This document shows positions 24,290-33,332 of a stretch of 64,000 bases of DNA, one piece after another. The stretch is taken from positions 62,001 to 126,000 of the forward strand of contig JBOEGE010000011.1 in assembly GCA_050633265.1 (NCBI GenBank), in the 5' to 3' direction. The notes below the pieces were generated by a model. The model had not been told where the DNA came from. It was given only the letters and a program-made list of their open reading frames with translations, and ran no database searches. Source of the DNA: JBLHZY01 sp050633265 (GTDB lineage Bacteria; Pseudomonadota; Alphaproteobacteria; Rhodobacterales; Rhodobacteraceae). Each line of letters starts with the position of its first letter. The stretch's first letter is position 1. The position numbers and the translations under genes are program-made.

Positions 24290-25258
24290 ATGCGGCTTGC
24301 AGAGACAGTGACATTTGGCGGATCGGGTTTGGATCGGGCGGCGCATTTGCGCGGCGATACGGCCATGCAGGGCGAGCTTTTGGGCGAGGTGGAGGCGCGA
24401 TTTTTGGCGGTTTGGCGCGGCAAGCCTTTGTTTGCTGATGGCGGAAAAGCGCGGCTTGAGTGGCTGAAATTCGGGCATCCTGTTTTCGATAAGGCGGTTG
24501 AAGCGCCGCTCTTTTTGGGGCTTGCGGATGAGGGCTATGGGCTTTTTGCGCAGGATATTTCCGCTTGGGAGCCCGATGATACGCCCGAGCAGCTTGATAC
24601 GTTTTTTGATCCCACCGAGCAGCTTCATCCAGATACGGGCGGGGCGGCGCGTTTTGCCGAATTGCGCGCAGGCATGGCCCGTCTTTCGCCGCGCGATGCT
24701 GAATTGGCCGCAACCGCGCGCTCGATCCAGAGCTGGCATCGCTCGCACCGGTATTGTTCGAAATGTGGTGCGGAAAGCGCGCCCACCATGGCCGGCTGGC
24801 AGCGCGATTGCCCCAAGTGCAAGGCCTCGCATTTTCCGCGCACCGATCCGGTTGTTATCATGTTGATCACGCATGGGAATTCGGTGCTTGTGGGTCGCTC
24901 ACCCGGCTGGCCTGAGGGGATGTTTTCGCTGCTTGCGGGCTTTGTCGAGCCGGGCGAGACGATTGAGGCGGCGGTGCGCCGGGAGGTTTATGAAGAAGCG
25001 GGTGTTAAGGTTGGGCAGGTGGGCTATTTGGCCAGCCAGCCTTGGCCCTATCCTTCATCCTTGATGATCGGTTGCCAGGGCGAAGCGACCAGCCAAGAGA
25101 TCAAGATCGACCCCAAGGAAATCGAAGAGGCGCTTTGGGTCTCTCGTGAGGATATGGCGGATGTTTTTGCCGGCGCTCATCCGCGCTTGCATGCCCCTAG
25201 GGAAGGCGCGATCGCGCAATTTCTATTGTTAAACTGGCTTGCGGATCGGCTTGATTGA
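24290..25258 (+). CDS. nudC: NAD(+) diphosphatase (Nudix hydrolase NudC)
   Basis: 322 residues. A divergent N-terminal domain is followed by a zinc ribbon (CSKCG ... CPKC, about 160-185), the Nudix box (GFVEPGETIEAAVRREVYEEAG), and directly after it SQPWPYPSSLM, the marker that separates NADH pyrophosphatases from other Nudix enzymes. NudC hydrolyses NADH to NMNH and AMP and can remove NAD caps from RNA. The ATG at 24290 has AAGGATAGGG upstream. It is followed 39 bases later by the SRPBCC gene. Confidence 0.93.
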   Translation: MRLAETVTFGGSGLDRAAHLRGDTAMQGELLGEVEARFLAVWRGKPLFADGGKARLEWLKFGHPVFDKAVEAPLFLGLADEGYGLFAQDISAWEPDDTPEQLDTFFDPTEQLHPDTGGAARFAELRAGMARLSPRDAELAATARSIQSWHRSHRYCSKCGAESAPTMAGWQRDCPKCKASHFPRTDPVVIMLITHGNSVLVGRSPGWPEGMFSLLAGFVEPGETIEAAVRREVYEEAGVKVGQVGYLASQPWPYPSSLMIGCQGEATSQEIKIDPKEIEEALWVSREDMADVFAGAHPRLHAPREGAIAQFLLLNWLADRLD

Positions 25259-25297
25259 TATAGAAAAAGAACACCACAAACAGAGCAGGCAGAACAC

Positions 25298-25762
25298 ATG
25301 AAATTCTCGACAAGAGAAGACATCGAAGCTCCGATTGAGTTTGTCTATCAACAGGTTGCCGATTTTGACGGGCTGGAAAAGCAGGCGTTGCGCCGCGGCT
25401 ATGCGCTTGAGCGGGTTGAGGCGGGCGATGCCCAGGGCCTTGGCACAGCTTGGAGCGCGCGCGTCCCGTTTCGCGGCAAAACGCGCGAGTTGAAGGCGCG
25501 GATCAGCGATGTTGCCGCGCCAACGGGCTATTGCATTCAGAGCCAGTCCGGCGGGCTTGGCATGGATTTTGAGGTAGAGCTTGTGGCCCTGTCGCGCAAT
25601 CGCACACGGGTTGTTATTGGCCTTGAAGTGCGGCCCAATACGCTTTCTTCGCGCCTGCTTGTGCAATCAATGAAATTCGCAAAATCCAACCTCCAGAAGC
25701 GCTTTTCGCGCCGGGTTGCGGATTTTGCGGTTGAGATCGGCGATCGTTACACGCGGGTTTGA
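25298..25762 (+). CDS. SRPBCC (START-like) family protein
   Basis: 154 residues. The sequence begins MKFSTREDIEAPIEFVYQQVADFDGLE and has the alternating beta pattern of the SRPBCC/polyketide-cyclase-like fold, which binds hydrophobic ligands; GYCIQSQSGGLGMDFEVELVALSRNRTRVVIGLEV forms the central strands. No signal peptide is visible and no specific ligand can be inferred. It follows nudC on the same strand and converges with pheA, 15 bases away. Confidence 0.75.
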   Translation: MKFSTREDIEAPIEFVYQQVADFDGLEKQALRRGYALERVEAGDAQGLGTAWSARVPFRGKTRELKARISDVAAPTGYCIQSQSGGLGMDFEVELVALSRNRTRVVIGLEVRPNTLSSRLLVQSMKFAKSNLQKRFSRRVADFAVEIGDRYTRV

Positions 25763-25777
25763 GCGCGCCTGTAGATC

Positions 25778-26614
25778 TTAATTATTGCGCGCAGGATCGG
25801 CAGGGAAGACGCCCAAAAGCGAAACCTTGTCGGTGAAATAATCGAGCTCTTCCATGGCGCGCTGCACATTGGCATCGTCCGGGTGGCCCTCGATCTCGGC
25901 GTAAAACTGCGTCGCGGTGAAAACCCCATCCACCATATAGCTTTCCAGCTTGGTCATGTTGATTCCATTCGTAGCAAAGCCGCCCATGGCCTTGTAAAGC
26001 GCGGCTGGAATGTTGCGCACGCGAAACACAAATGAGGTGATCATCTTGCCGCTGCCCCGGCGGGCCAATTCCGGCTCGCGGGCCATGATGATGAAGCGCG
26101 TGGTGTTGCGCGCGTGATCCTCAACATGGCGGGCAATCACATCCAGCCCGTAAATCTCGCCCGCCAGCTCAGAGGCCATCGCCGCCTCGGCCGGATCGCC
26201 TAGCTTGGCAACCTCTTGCGCGCCGGCTGAATTATCAGACCAGTTCAGCGTTTCGAAACCATTCTCGCGGATAAATTCACGGGCCTGCCCCAAAAGAACA
26301 GACATCGCCCGCACGCGTTTGACATCCGCGATTTTCGCGCCCGGCACCGCCAGAAGGTTCACATGCACACGCACAAAGGCTTCGCCAACAATATGCAGCC
26401 CGCTTTCGGGCAACAATTGATGCACATCGGCAACCCGCCCATAAGTCGAGTTTTCGACCGCGATCATGCCCAATTCAGCATCCCCGCGACGCACCGCTTG
26501 GATCGCATCCTCAAAGGTTGCACAAGGCAAGGGCTCGTAATCGGGGCGCGCCTCAACGCAGGCCTGTTGCGAATATGCGCCGGGGGCGCCCTGAAACGCG
26601 ATGCGTTTGCTCAT
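25778..26614 (-). CDS. pheA: Prephenate dehydratase
   Basis: 278 residues from the ATG at 26614 (GGAG upstream); the frame stays open far upstream but only this start matches the family. It converts prephenate to phenylpyruvate in phenylalanine synthesis. Features are IAFQGAPGAYSQQA, the catalytic region around ENSTYGRV and the active-site segment ARNTTRFIIM, then a C-terminal ACT domain (about 195-275, with ESYMVDGVFTATQFYAEIEG) that binds phenylalanine for feedback control. No chorismate mutase domain is fused to it, unlike in E. coli. Its 5' end faces the cytochrome c gene. Confidence 0.95.
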   Translation of the reverse strand: MSKRIAFQGAPGAYSQQACVEARPDYEPLPCATFEDAIQAVRRGDAELGMIAVENSTYGRVADVHQLLPESGLHIVGEAFVRVHVNLLAVPGAKIADVKRVRAMSVLLGQAREFIRENGFETLNWSDNSAGAQEVAKLGDPAEAAMASELAGEIYGLDVIARHVEDHARNTTRFIIMAREPELARRGSGKMITSFVFRVRNIPAALYKAMGGFATNGINMTKLESYMVDGVFTATQFYAEIEGHPDDANVQRAMEELDYFTDKVSLLGVFPADPARNN

Positions 26615-26734
26615 GTTTTCGCTCCGTTTTGCAGTTTTTACCCAAAAGGGCGTTTGGTCGCGGGTCTTATACCTTGAAACTGATGCGGGGAAGGGGATAG
26701 ATAGCCACGAAATATGCACGGAACGGATCGCGAC

Positions 26735-27256
26735 ATGTTCGACACAATGACTTTTACGAAAATCCTTGGCGGTGTCTGTGGCACCTTCTTGCTCTTCCTG
26801 TTTGCCAATTGGGGCGCTGAAACGCTTTATCACGTTGGGCCCTCCGGCCATGGCGATGATCACGCCCAAGCCTATGTTATCGACACGGGCGATGCAGATG
26901 GCGGTGATGCGCCCGAAGAAGAGGCCGTTCCATTTGCCGATCTTCTGGCGGTTGCCGATGCTGGCAAAGGCGCTTCGGTCTTTAAGAAATGCTCCGGTTG
27001 CCACAAAATTGATGGCGGCTCCGGCACAGGCCCGCATCTTGATGGCGTTGTTGGCCGCGAAATCGCTTCCGTCGATGGCTTTGGCTACTCTGGCTCGCTT
27101 TCAGAAGTTGGCGGCGCTTGGACGCCCGAACAGCTCGATGCCTTCCTTGAAAGCCCCAAAGGCTTCGCATCCGATACAAAGATGTCGTTCAAAGGGCTCA
27201 ACAAGCCGCAAGATCGCGCCAATCTGGTGGCCTATCTGCAAAGCCTTGGCGGCTAA
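26735..27256 (+). CDS. Membrane-anchored cytochrome c (c552/CycM-like)
   Basis: 173 residues from the ATG at 26735, preferred over one at 26714 because related proteins begin MFDTMT. An uncleaved N-terminal anchor (about 8-27) is followed by an acidic linker and one class I c-type domain with CSGCH (haem attachment) and an axial methionine in TKMSFKG. It shuttles electrons in the periplasm between the bc1 complex and terminal oxidases, as the Paracoccus c552 does. The gene is divergent from pheA and has a strong terminator behind it. Confidence 0.9.
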   Translation: MFDTMTFTKILGGVCGTFLLFLFANWGAETLYHVGPSGHGDDHAQAYVIDTGDADGGDAPEEEAVPFADLLAVADAGKGASVFKKCSGCHKIDGGSGTGPHLDGVVGREIASVDGFGYSGSLSEVGGAWTPEQLDAFLESPKGFASDTKMSFKGLNKPQDRANLVAYLQSLGG

Positions 27257-27291
27257 TCGCCCCTCGCTTTCGCAAATGCTGATCTGAATTT

Positions 27292-27323
27292 AAAAACCGC
27301 TCTGAGTTTTCAGGGCGGTTTTT
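27292..27323 (+). terminator. Intrinsic terminator after cytochrome c
   Basis: An AAAAACCGC / GCGGTTTTT-type stem extended by TCTGA/TCAG, with a 4-base loop and the T-run inside and after the right arm. The roughly 195 bases from here to yejA contain no recognisable feature besides the yejA ribosome site. Confidence 0.75.
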
Positions 27324-27519
27324 GCTTATTCGGGCGCGGATCGCCGCGAACAGGGCAAATCACCGCCCGATCACGGATAATCAACTTGATTGTTAGCCCC
27401 CGCCCAAACTACCGTAAACAAAGCGCCGAACGCATGAAAATGCGCAAAATCAATACGCTAAGGCGCACAAAATAAGAACAGGCGGCCAACCCGCCCAAAT
27501 CACTGCCCGGAGGATCGCA

Positions 27520-29388
27520 ATGCCTATGCCCGCCCCCAAATTCCTGCGCCGCACCGCCGCTCTCATCGCGCTGCTGGCCCTTGCCGCCCCGGCACTCGCC
27601 GAAGAGACGATCCTCAAAACCCATGGCATTTCGACCTTCGGTGATCTCAAATATCCCGCCGGTTTCGCCCATCTGGATTATGTAAACCCGCAAGCGCCAA
27701 AGGGCGGCGAGGTCTCTATCTGGGCGCCGGGCACATTTGATTCGATGAACCCCTATACCGTGAAAGGCCGCGCCGGCGCGCTGAGCAGTTCGATGTTTGA
27801 AAGCATTCTGGCGGGCACGGTGGATGAGATCGGCAGCGCCTATTGCCTGATGTGCACCTCAATCGAATATCCCGAAAGCCGCGATTGGGCGATCTTCCAT
27901 CTTCGCGATGATATCAAATTCTCCGATGGCTCCCCGCTCACGGCCGAGGATGTCTTATTCACTTACGAGCTCTTCCTTGAGCAAGGCTTGCCCTCTTATC
28001 GCCAAATTCTTGGCGGGCAGGTGGAAAGCGTTGAAGTGCTCTCGCCCTTGGCGATCAAATATACGTTCAAACCCGAGGCCGCGCGGCGCGAAGTGATCCA
28101 GCAAGTCGGCGGTTTACCTATATTTTCAAAGGCTTGGTATGCGGCCAATGATGCGCGCTTGGATGAAAGCCGCATGGATCCGGGCATTGGAACCGGCGCC
28201 TATGCGCTTGATACTTTCGAGATAAACACCCGCGTTGTCTATAAACGGCGCGCGGATTATTGGGGCGCAGATCATCCGCTCAACATCGGCCAGAACAACT
28301 TTGATTCGATCCGCGTTGAGTATTTCGCCGATCGCCAGGCCGCCTTTGAGGGCTTCAAGGCAGGCATCTATAATATGCGCCCCGATTACACGAGCCGCAT
28401 CTGGGCCACGGGCTATGATTTCCCGGCCGTACTTGATGGCACAGTGATCAAAGCCGAGCTGCCCAAAGGCAATATCCCGCCCTCGCAAAACTTCGTCTTC
28501 AATCTTGAGCGCCCGCAATTCCAAGATCCCCGCGTGCGCGAAGCCATCGGTATGATGTTCAATTATGAGTGGTCCAACGCGAGCCTGTTTTACGGGCTCT
28601 ATGATCGGATAACCTCCTTTTGGGAAAATTCCGAAATGGCCGCACATGGGGTGCCATCGGCCGAGGAAATCGCGATCCTTCAGCCGTTGGTTGATGAAGG
28701 CCTTTTGCCCAAGAGGATCCTCACCGATGAAGCCGTTAGCCCGCAAACATTCTCCGAGAGCCGCCAATTGGATCGCAAGGCCCTGCGCGGGGCTTCTGCA
28801 TTGCTGGATGAGGCGGGCTGGCCCGTTGGCAATGATGGGATGCGCCGCAATGCAGCCGGCGAGACGCTCAAAGTCGAGTTTCTCGAAGACAGCCCGACCT
28901 TTGATCGCGTGATCAATCCCTTCGTGGAAAACCTGCGCGCGCTGGGCGTTGAGGCCAAGCTCAGCCGGGTCGATCCGGCCCAGTTTACCGATCGCGAACG
29001 CGGCAAGGATTTTGACATCATTACAACCCAATATCCGGCAAATTTTGAGCCCGGCGATGAGCTGCGCTCCTATTTCGGCTCCAAAGGGGCCAAGGAATCG
29101 ACCTTCAACGCAGCAACCCTGCAAAGCGCGGCCGTGGATCGCCTGATTGAAGGCGTGATCGCGGCCCAAACCAAGCCCGATCTGCATCTGGCCGTGCGCG
29201 TGTTGGATCGGGTGCTGCGGGCCGAGCGATTTGTCATTCCCCAATGGTATAAAAACGTCGATACCATCGCCTATTACAGCTATTTTGAGCATCCCGAAAA
29301 CCTGCCCCCCTATGACAACGGCTTTATGTCCTTTTGGTGGTTCAACGCCGAACGCGAAGCCGAACTTCGCGCCGTTGGCAAGCTTTAG
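27520..29388 (+). CDS. yejA: Extracellular solute-binding protein of a peptide ABC transporter (YejA-like)
   Basis: 622 residues. The start at 27520 (GGAGGA upstream) is followed by a clear signal peptide ending ALAAPALA-E. It belongs to family 5 solute-binding proteins (DppA/OppA type), with the YejA-group start ILKTHGISTFGDLKYP and the mature core FAHLDYVNPQAPKGGE. Next come two permease genes and a double ATPase gene in order A-B-E-F, so it is the periplasmic receptor of that importer. In E. coli YejABEF takes up peptides including microcin C; no microcin genes are here, so peptide uptake is the safer reading. Confidence 0.92.
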   Translation: MPMPAPKFLRRTAALIALLALAAPALAEETILKTHGISTFGDLKYPAGFAHLDYVNPQAPKGGEVSIWAPGTFDSMNPYTVKGRAGALSSSMFESILAGTVDEIGSAYCLMCTSIEYPESRDWAIFHLRDDIKFSDGSPLTAEDVLFTYELFLEQGLPSYRQILGGQVESVEVLSPLAIKYTFKPEAARREVIQQVGGLPIFSKAWYAANDARLDESRMDPGIGTGAYALDTFEINTRVVYKRRADYWGADHPLNIGQNNFDSIRVEYFADRQAAFEGFKAGIYNMRPDYTSRIWATGYDFPAVLDGTVIKAELPKGNIPPSQNFVFNLERPQFQDPRVREAIGMMFNYEWSNASLFYGLYDRITSFWENSEMAAHGVPSAEEIAILQPLVDEGLLPKRILTDEAVSPQTFSESRQLDRKALRGASALLDEAGWPVGNDGMRRNAAGETLKVEFLEDSPTFDRVINPFVENLRALGVEAKLSRVDPAQFTDRERGKDFDIITTQYPANFEPGDELRSYFGSKGAKESTFNAATLQSAAVDRLIEGVIAAQTKPDLHLAVRVLDRVLRAERFVIPQWYKNVDTIAYYSYFEHPENLPPYDNGFMSFWWFNAEREAELRAVGKL

Positions 29389-29397
29389 GGCGCATCG

Positions 29398-30549
29398 ATG
29401 GCCGCCTATATCCTTCGCAGGCTTTTGCTGATCATCCCAACGCTTCTGGGAATCATGATCGTGAATTTCACGCTCACCCAATTCGTTCCCGGCGGCCCGA
29501 TCGAGCAGATCATCGCCCAGATAGAAGGCGAGGGCGATGTCTTTGAGGGTATCGCAGGGGGCGGCGCAGAGACCAGCGAACAACTGGCCAATGAGAGCCG
29601 CTATGAAGGCGCGCGCGGGCTTTCACCGGAATATATCGCCAAGCTCGAGGTCGATATGGGCTTTGCGCGGATCAATTGCGAAGAGGGGTTTACCGGCAAG
29701 CGCGATATCAAAAACCCCGCCTGCACCAAAGAAATGATCCCCGCGTTCGAGCGTTTCGTGCTGATGATGGGCCGCTACTTGCGCTTTGATTTTGGCGAGA
29801 GTTACTTTCGCGATAAATCGGTGATTGATCTGGTGCTGGAAAAAATGCCCGTCTCGATCACACTTGGCCTGTGGTCAACGCTGATCGCCTATATCATCTC
29901 GATCCCGCTGGGCATTCGCAAGGCCGTGAAAGATGGCAGCAGCTTTGATACCTGGACCTCAGCCTTGATCATCGTGGCCTATGCAATCCCCGGATTTCTC
30001 TTTGCAATTCTGTTACTTGTGCTCTTTGCTGGCGGCTCTTATTGGCAAGTCTTCCCCCTGCGTGGCCTCACATCGGACGGCTTTGAAACCTTCAGCTGGT
30101 TTGGCAAAGCGACCGATTACCTCTGGCACATCGCGCTGCCGGTTCTGGCCACTACAATCGCAAGTTTCGCGACCCTCACCTTGCTCACCAAGAACAGCTT
30201 CTTGGACGAAATCCGCAAGCAATATGTGATCACCGCCAAGGCAAAAGGCCTCTCGGAATCTCGCGTTCTCTACGGCCATATTTTCCGCAACGCTATGCTG
30301 ATTGTGATCGCTGGCTTCCCCTCGCTTTTCCTCGGGGTTTTCTTTGGCGCCTCGCTGATTATCGAAACGATCTTCTCGCTCGATGGGCTTGGGCGCATGG
30401 GTTTTGAGGCCGCCGTTGCGCGCGATTATCCGATCATATTTGGCACGTTGTTTTTCTTCGGCCTCGTTGGGCTTGTCGTCGGGATTCTTTCGGATCTGAT
30501 GTATGTCTTTGTCGATCCGCGGATTGATTTTGAAAAGAGGGCAAGCTGA
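29398..30549 (+). CDS. yejB: Peptide ABC transporter permease (YejB-like)
   Basis: 383 residues, inner membrane. N-terminal TM helix MAAYILRRLLLIIPTLLGIMIV and a large insert (about 40-130) before the remaining five helices, as in YejB. The ABC-permease coupling loop is TAKAKGLSESRVLYGHIFRNA (EAA-like region). It follows yejA by nine bases, and its TGA overlaps the ATG of yejE. Confidence 0.93.
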   Translation: MAAYILRRLLLIIPTLLGIMIVNFTLTQFVPGGPIEQIIAQIEGEGDVFEGIAGGGAETSEQLANESRYEGARGLSPEYIAKLEVDMGFARINCEEGFTGKRDIKNPACTKEMIPAFERFVLMMGRYLRFDFGESYFRDKSVIDLVLEKMPVSITLGLWSTLIAYIISIPLGIRKAVKDGSSFDTWTSALIIVAYAIPGFLFAILLLVLFAGGSYWQVFPLRGLTSDGFETFSWFGKATDYLWHIALPVLATTIASFATLTLLTKNSFLDEIRKQYVITAKAKGLSESRVLYGHIFRNAMLIVIAGFPSLFLGVFFGASLIIETIFSLDGLGRMGFEAAVARDYPIIFGTLFFFGLVGLVVGILSDLMYVFVDPRIDFEKRAS

Positions 30550-31655
30550 TGCGCCTAAGCCCCCTGAACCAACGCCGCTGGCGCAATTTTCGCGCGAATG
30601 GCCGCGCCTACTGGTCGCTGATCATCTTTGCGCTGCTCTTTGGCCTGTCGCTCTTTGCCGAGTTTCTGGCCAACGATAAACCGATCCTGGTGAGCTATCG
30701 CGGCGAACTCCATATGCCCGTCTTCAAATTCTATCCCGAAACGGCCTTCGGCGGCGATTTCAAAACCGAGGCCGTTTATCGCGACCCGGAAGTGAAATGC
30801 CTGATTGTAACGGGCGGGATGGAGGCCTGCTTTGATACGCCCGAAGACCTGATTGAGGATGCCCAAGACGGCATGATTGAGGGCGAGAAAATCGCCAAGG
30901 GTTGGTCGATCTGGCCGCCGATCCGCTATTACTATCGCACCTCCTCCAACGTCCCCGGCGTCGCCCCCGGCCCGCCGCAAAAGGGGCACTGGCTCGGCAC
31001 GGACGATACCAAACGGGATGTGCTCTCTCGCGTGATCTACGGCTTTCGCCTCTCGATTATGTTTACCCTCATCGTCACCATCGCGACCTCGCTCGTCGGG
31101 GTCTTGGCCGGGGCGGTGCAGGGCTATTTCGGCGGCTGGGTCGATCTGATCTTTCAGCGCATCCTTGAGATTTGGAGCTCAACCCCCTCGCTCTATGTGA
31201 TCATCATCCTCTTTGCGATTTTGGGGCGCGGCTTCTGGCTGCTTGTGTTTATCACCATCCTGTTTGGCTGGCCCGCGCTTGTCGGGGTGGTCCGGGCTGA
31301 ATTCCTGCGCGCGCGCAATTTTGAATATGTCCGCGCCGCCCGCGCGCTTGGGGTGTCAAATTGGGTCATCATGTTCCGCCACATGCTGCCCAATGCGATG
31401 GTCGCCACCCTCACAATCCTGCCCTTCATCATCACCGGCACAATCGGAACCCTCGCCTCGCTCGATTTCCTCGGCTACGGCCTGCCCGCGAGCTATCCAA
31501 GCCTCGGAGAGCTGACCTTGCAAGCCAAGCAAAACCTCCAAGCGCCCTGGCTCGCCTTCACCGCCTTCCTGACCTACGCGATCATGCTCTCGCTGCTCGT
31601 GTTCATTTTTGAGGGCGTTCGGGATGCGTTTGATCCAAGGAAAACCTTCCAATGA
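30549..31655 (+). CDS. yejE: Peptide ABC transporter permease (YejE-like)
   Basis: 368 residues. An N-terminal cytoplasmic basic stretch and first TM helix are followed by a long periplasmic part (about 40-150) that ends in GHWLGTDDTKRDVLSR, a DppC/YejE hallmark, then the permease helices with the coupling loop RAARALGVSNWVIMFRHMLPNA. It starts by one-base overlap with the yejB stop. It pairs with YejB to form the membrane channel. Confidence 0.93.
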   Translation: MRLSPLNQRRWRNFRANGRAYWSLIIFALLFGLSLFAEFLANDKPILVSYRGELHMPVFKFYPETAFGGDFKTEAVYRDPEVKCLIVTGGMEACFDTPEDLIEDAQDGMIEGEKIAKGWSIWPPIRYYYRTSSNVPGVAPGPPQKGHWLGTDDTKRDVLSRVIYGFRLSIMFTLIVTIATSLVGVLAGAVQGYFGGWVDLIFQRILEIWSSTPSLYVIIILFAILGRGFWLLVFITILFGWPALVGVVRAEFLRARNFEYVRAARALGVSNWVIMFRHMLPNAMVATLTILPFIITGTIGTLASLDFLGYGLPASYPSLGELTLQAKQNLQAPWLAFTAFLTYAIMLSLLVFIFEGVRDAFDPRKTFQ

Positions 31656-31710
31656 GCGCCTTTAAAGAATTGCAAAAAGGGGGTCTGAAAACTTGAAAGA
31701 GTTTAAAGAA

Positions 31711-33303
31711 ATGCCCGTTTTGGACGTGCAAGATTTGCAAGTCTCCTTTCGCCAAGATGGCAAGGAGGCCCTCGCTGTGCGCGGCGTCAGCTTCACCGTT
31801 TCGCGCGGGGAAACCGTGGCCATCGTTGGCGAAAGTGGCTCGGGAAAATCGGTAACGGCGCTCAGCACCGTGTCCCTGCTGCCCGATTCCGCGCGTATCA
31901 AAGGCTCGATCACTTATGGCGGCACTCAGATGGTTGGCGCCGATGAAAAGGCTCTGCGCAAGGTGCGCGGCAATGATATCAGCTTCATCTTCCAAGAGCC
32001 GATGACATCGCTTAACCCCTTGCATACAATAGAAAAACAGCTCGCAGAAAGCCTCTCGCTGCATCAGGGCTTGCGCGGCGATGCGGCCCGAAATCGCATC
32101 CTTGAGCTGCTGGTGAAGGTTGGAATCCACGATCCAGAAAGCCGCCTCGGCGCCTATCCGCATCAGCTTTCTGGCGGCCAGCGCCAGCGGGTGATGATCG
32201 CCATGGCGCTTGCCAATGGCCCCGAGCTGCTGATCGCGGATGAGCCAACAACTGCGCTTGATGTCACAATCCAAGCGCAAATCCTTGATTTACTTGCAGA
32301 TTTAAAGCGAGATGAAGGCATGTCGATGCTTTTCATCACCCATGATCTTGGCATCGTGCGCCGCATCGCGGATCGTGTTTGCGTGATGAAGGGCGGCGAG
32401 ATTGTCGAGACCGGCCCAACGCGCGAAATCTTCGAAAATCCTCAGCATCCCTATACCCAATCGCTTTTGAATGCCGAATCCAAAGGCGTGCCGCTTCCCG
32501 TTCCTGAAGATGCCGAAATCATCTGCGAAACCAATGACCTGCGCGTTTGGTTTCCGATCCAATCGGGCCTGTTTCGCCGCACGGTTGGCCATGTAAAGGC
32601 TGTAAACGCCGCAAGCTTTTCTGTCCGCACGCAAGAAACGATCGGCATCGTTGGCGAAAGCGGATCGGGCAAAACAACGCTGGCTTTGGCCGTGATGCGG
32701 CTGATCCATTCTGATGGGCCGGTGGTCTTTCTGGGCGAAGATATCAAATCTTGGAATGCCAAGCGTATCCGCGCCCTGCGCCGCGATATGCAGATCGTGT
32801 TTCAAGACCCCTACGGAAGCCTCTCACCACGCATGACCATCGAGCAAATCATCGCCGAAGGGCTTGGCGTGCACGGATATAACAAGCTGAAAACAAAGCA
32901 TGAATTGGTCTCGGAGATCATGCTAGAGGTCGGGCTTGATCCGGCAACTATGGCCCGCTACCCGCATGAATTTTCCGGCGGTCAGCGCCAGCGGATTGCT
33001 ATTGCCCGCGCGATGATCCTGCGCCCCAAACTGGTGGTTCTGGATGAGCCGACCTCGGCGCTGGACATGACGGTTCAGGTGCAAATCGTTGATCTGCTGC
33101 GCGAATTGCAAAAGAAATACGGGCTCGCCTATCTGTTTATCAGCCACGATCTGAGCGTGGTGCGCGCGATGAGCCATAAGGTCATGGTGATGAAGCGCGG
33201 CGATATCGTAGAATCCGGCCCCGCGGCGCAGATTTTCGATGCGCCGCAAACCGAATACACCCGCGCCTTGATGGCCGCCGCCTTTGAGTTAAAGGCGAGA
33301 TAA
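31711..33303 (+). CDS. yejF: Peptide ABC transporter ATPase, two nucleotide-binding domains (YejF-like)
   Basis: 530 residues from the ATG at 31711; the frame also opens at a TTG six codons earlier. Two ABC domains are fused. The first has Walker A GESGSGKS, signature LSGGQRQRV and Walker B LLIADEPTTALD. The second has GESGSGKT, FSGGQRQRI and LVVLDEPTSALD. Each is followed by the oligopeptide-transporter C-terminal segment (NPQHPYTQSLLNAE and the matching APQTEYTRALMAA). It powers YejBE. The spacer from yejE contains an unused ATGA start of a 14-codon ORF (see findings). Confidence 0.94.
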   Translation: MPVLDVQDLQVSFRQDGKEALAVRGVSFTVSRGETVAIVGESGSGKSVTALSTVSLLPDSARIKGSITYGGTQMVGADEKALRKVRGNDISFIFQEPMTSLNPLHTIEKQLAESLSLHQGLRGDAARNRILELLVKVGIHDPESRLGAYPHQLSGGQRQRVMIAMALANGPELLIADEPTTALDVTIQAQILDLLADLKRDEGMSMLFITHDLGIVRRIADRVCVMKGGEIVETGPTREIFENPQHPYTQSLLNAESKGVPLPVPEDAEIICETNDLRVWFPIQSGLFRRTVGHVKAVNAASFSVRTQETIGIVGESGSGKTTLALAVMRLIHSDGPVVFLGEDIKSWNAKRIRALRRDMQIVFQDPYGSLSPRMTIEQIIAEGLGVHGYNKLKTKHELVSEIMLEVGLDPATMARYPHEFSGGQRQRIAIARAMILRPKLVVLDEPTSALDMTVQVQIVDLLRELQKKYGLAYLFISHDLSVVRAMSHKVMVMKRGDIVESGPAAQIFDAPQTEYTRALMAAAFELKAR

Positions 33304-33332
33304 TCGCATAATATCAGATGCTTAGCGCTTGA

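Noticed and set aside
24025..24423. Long minus-strand ORFs before and across nudC
   Set aside because: They are antisense to nudC and the G/T-rich gap, with low-complexity Pro/Lys/Arg content and no ribosome site.
27371..27400. Palindrome-like AATCAACTTGATT before yejA
   Set aside because: It resembles FNR half sites but in the wrong order and spacing (ATCAA then TTGAT), so not an FNR box.
27520..33303. Possible microcin C biosynthesis locus
   Set aside because: Only the yejABEF importer is present; no precursor peptide, MccB or MccE-like gene was found.
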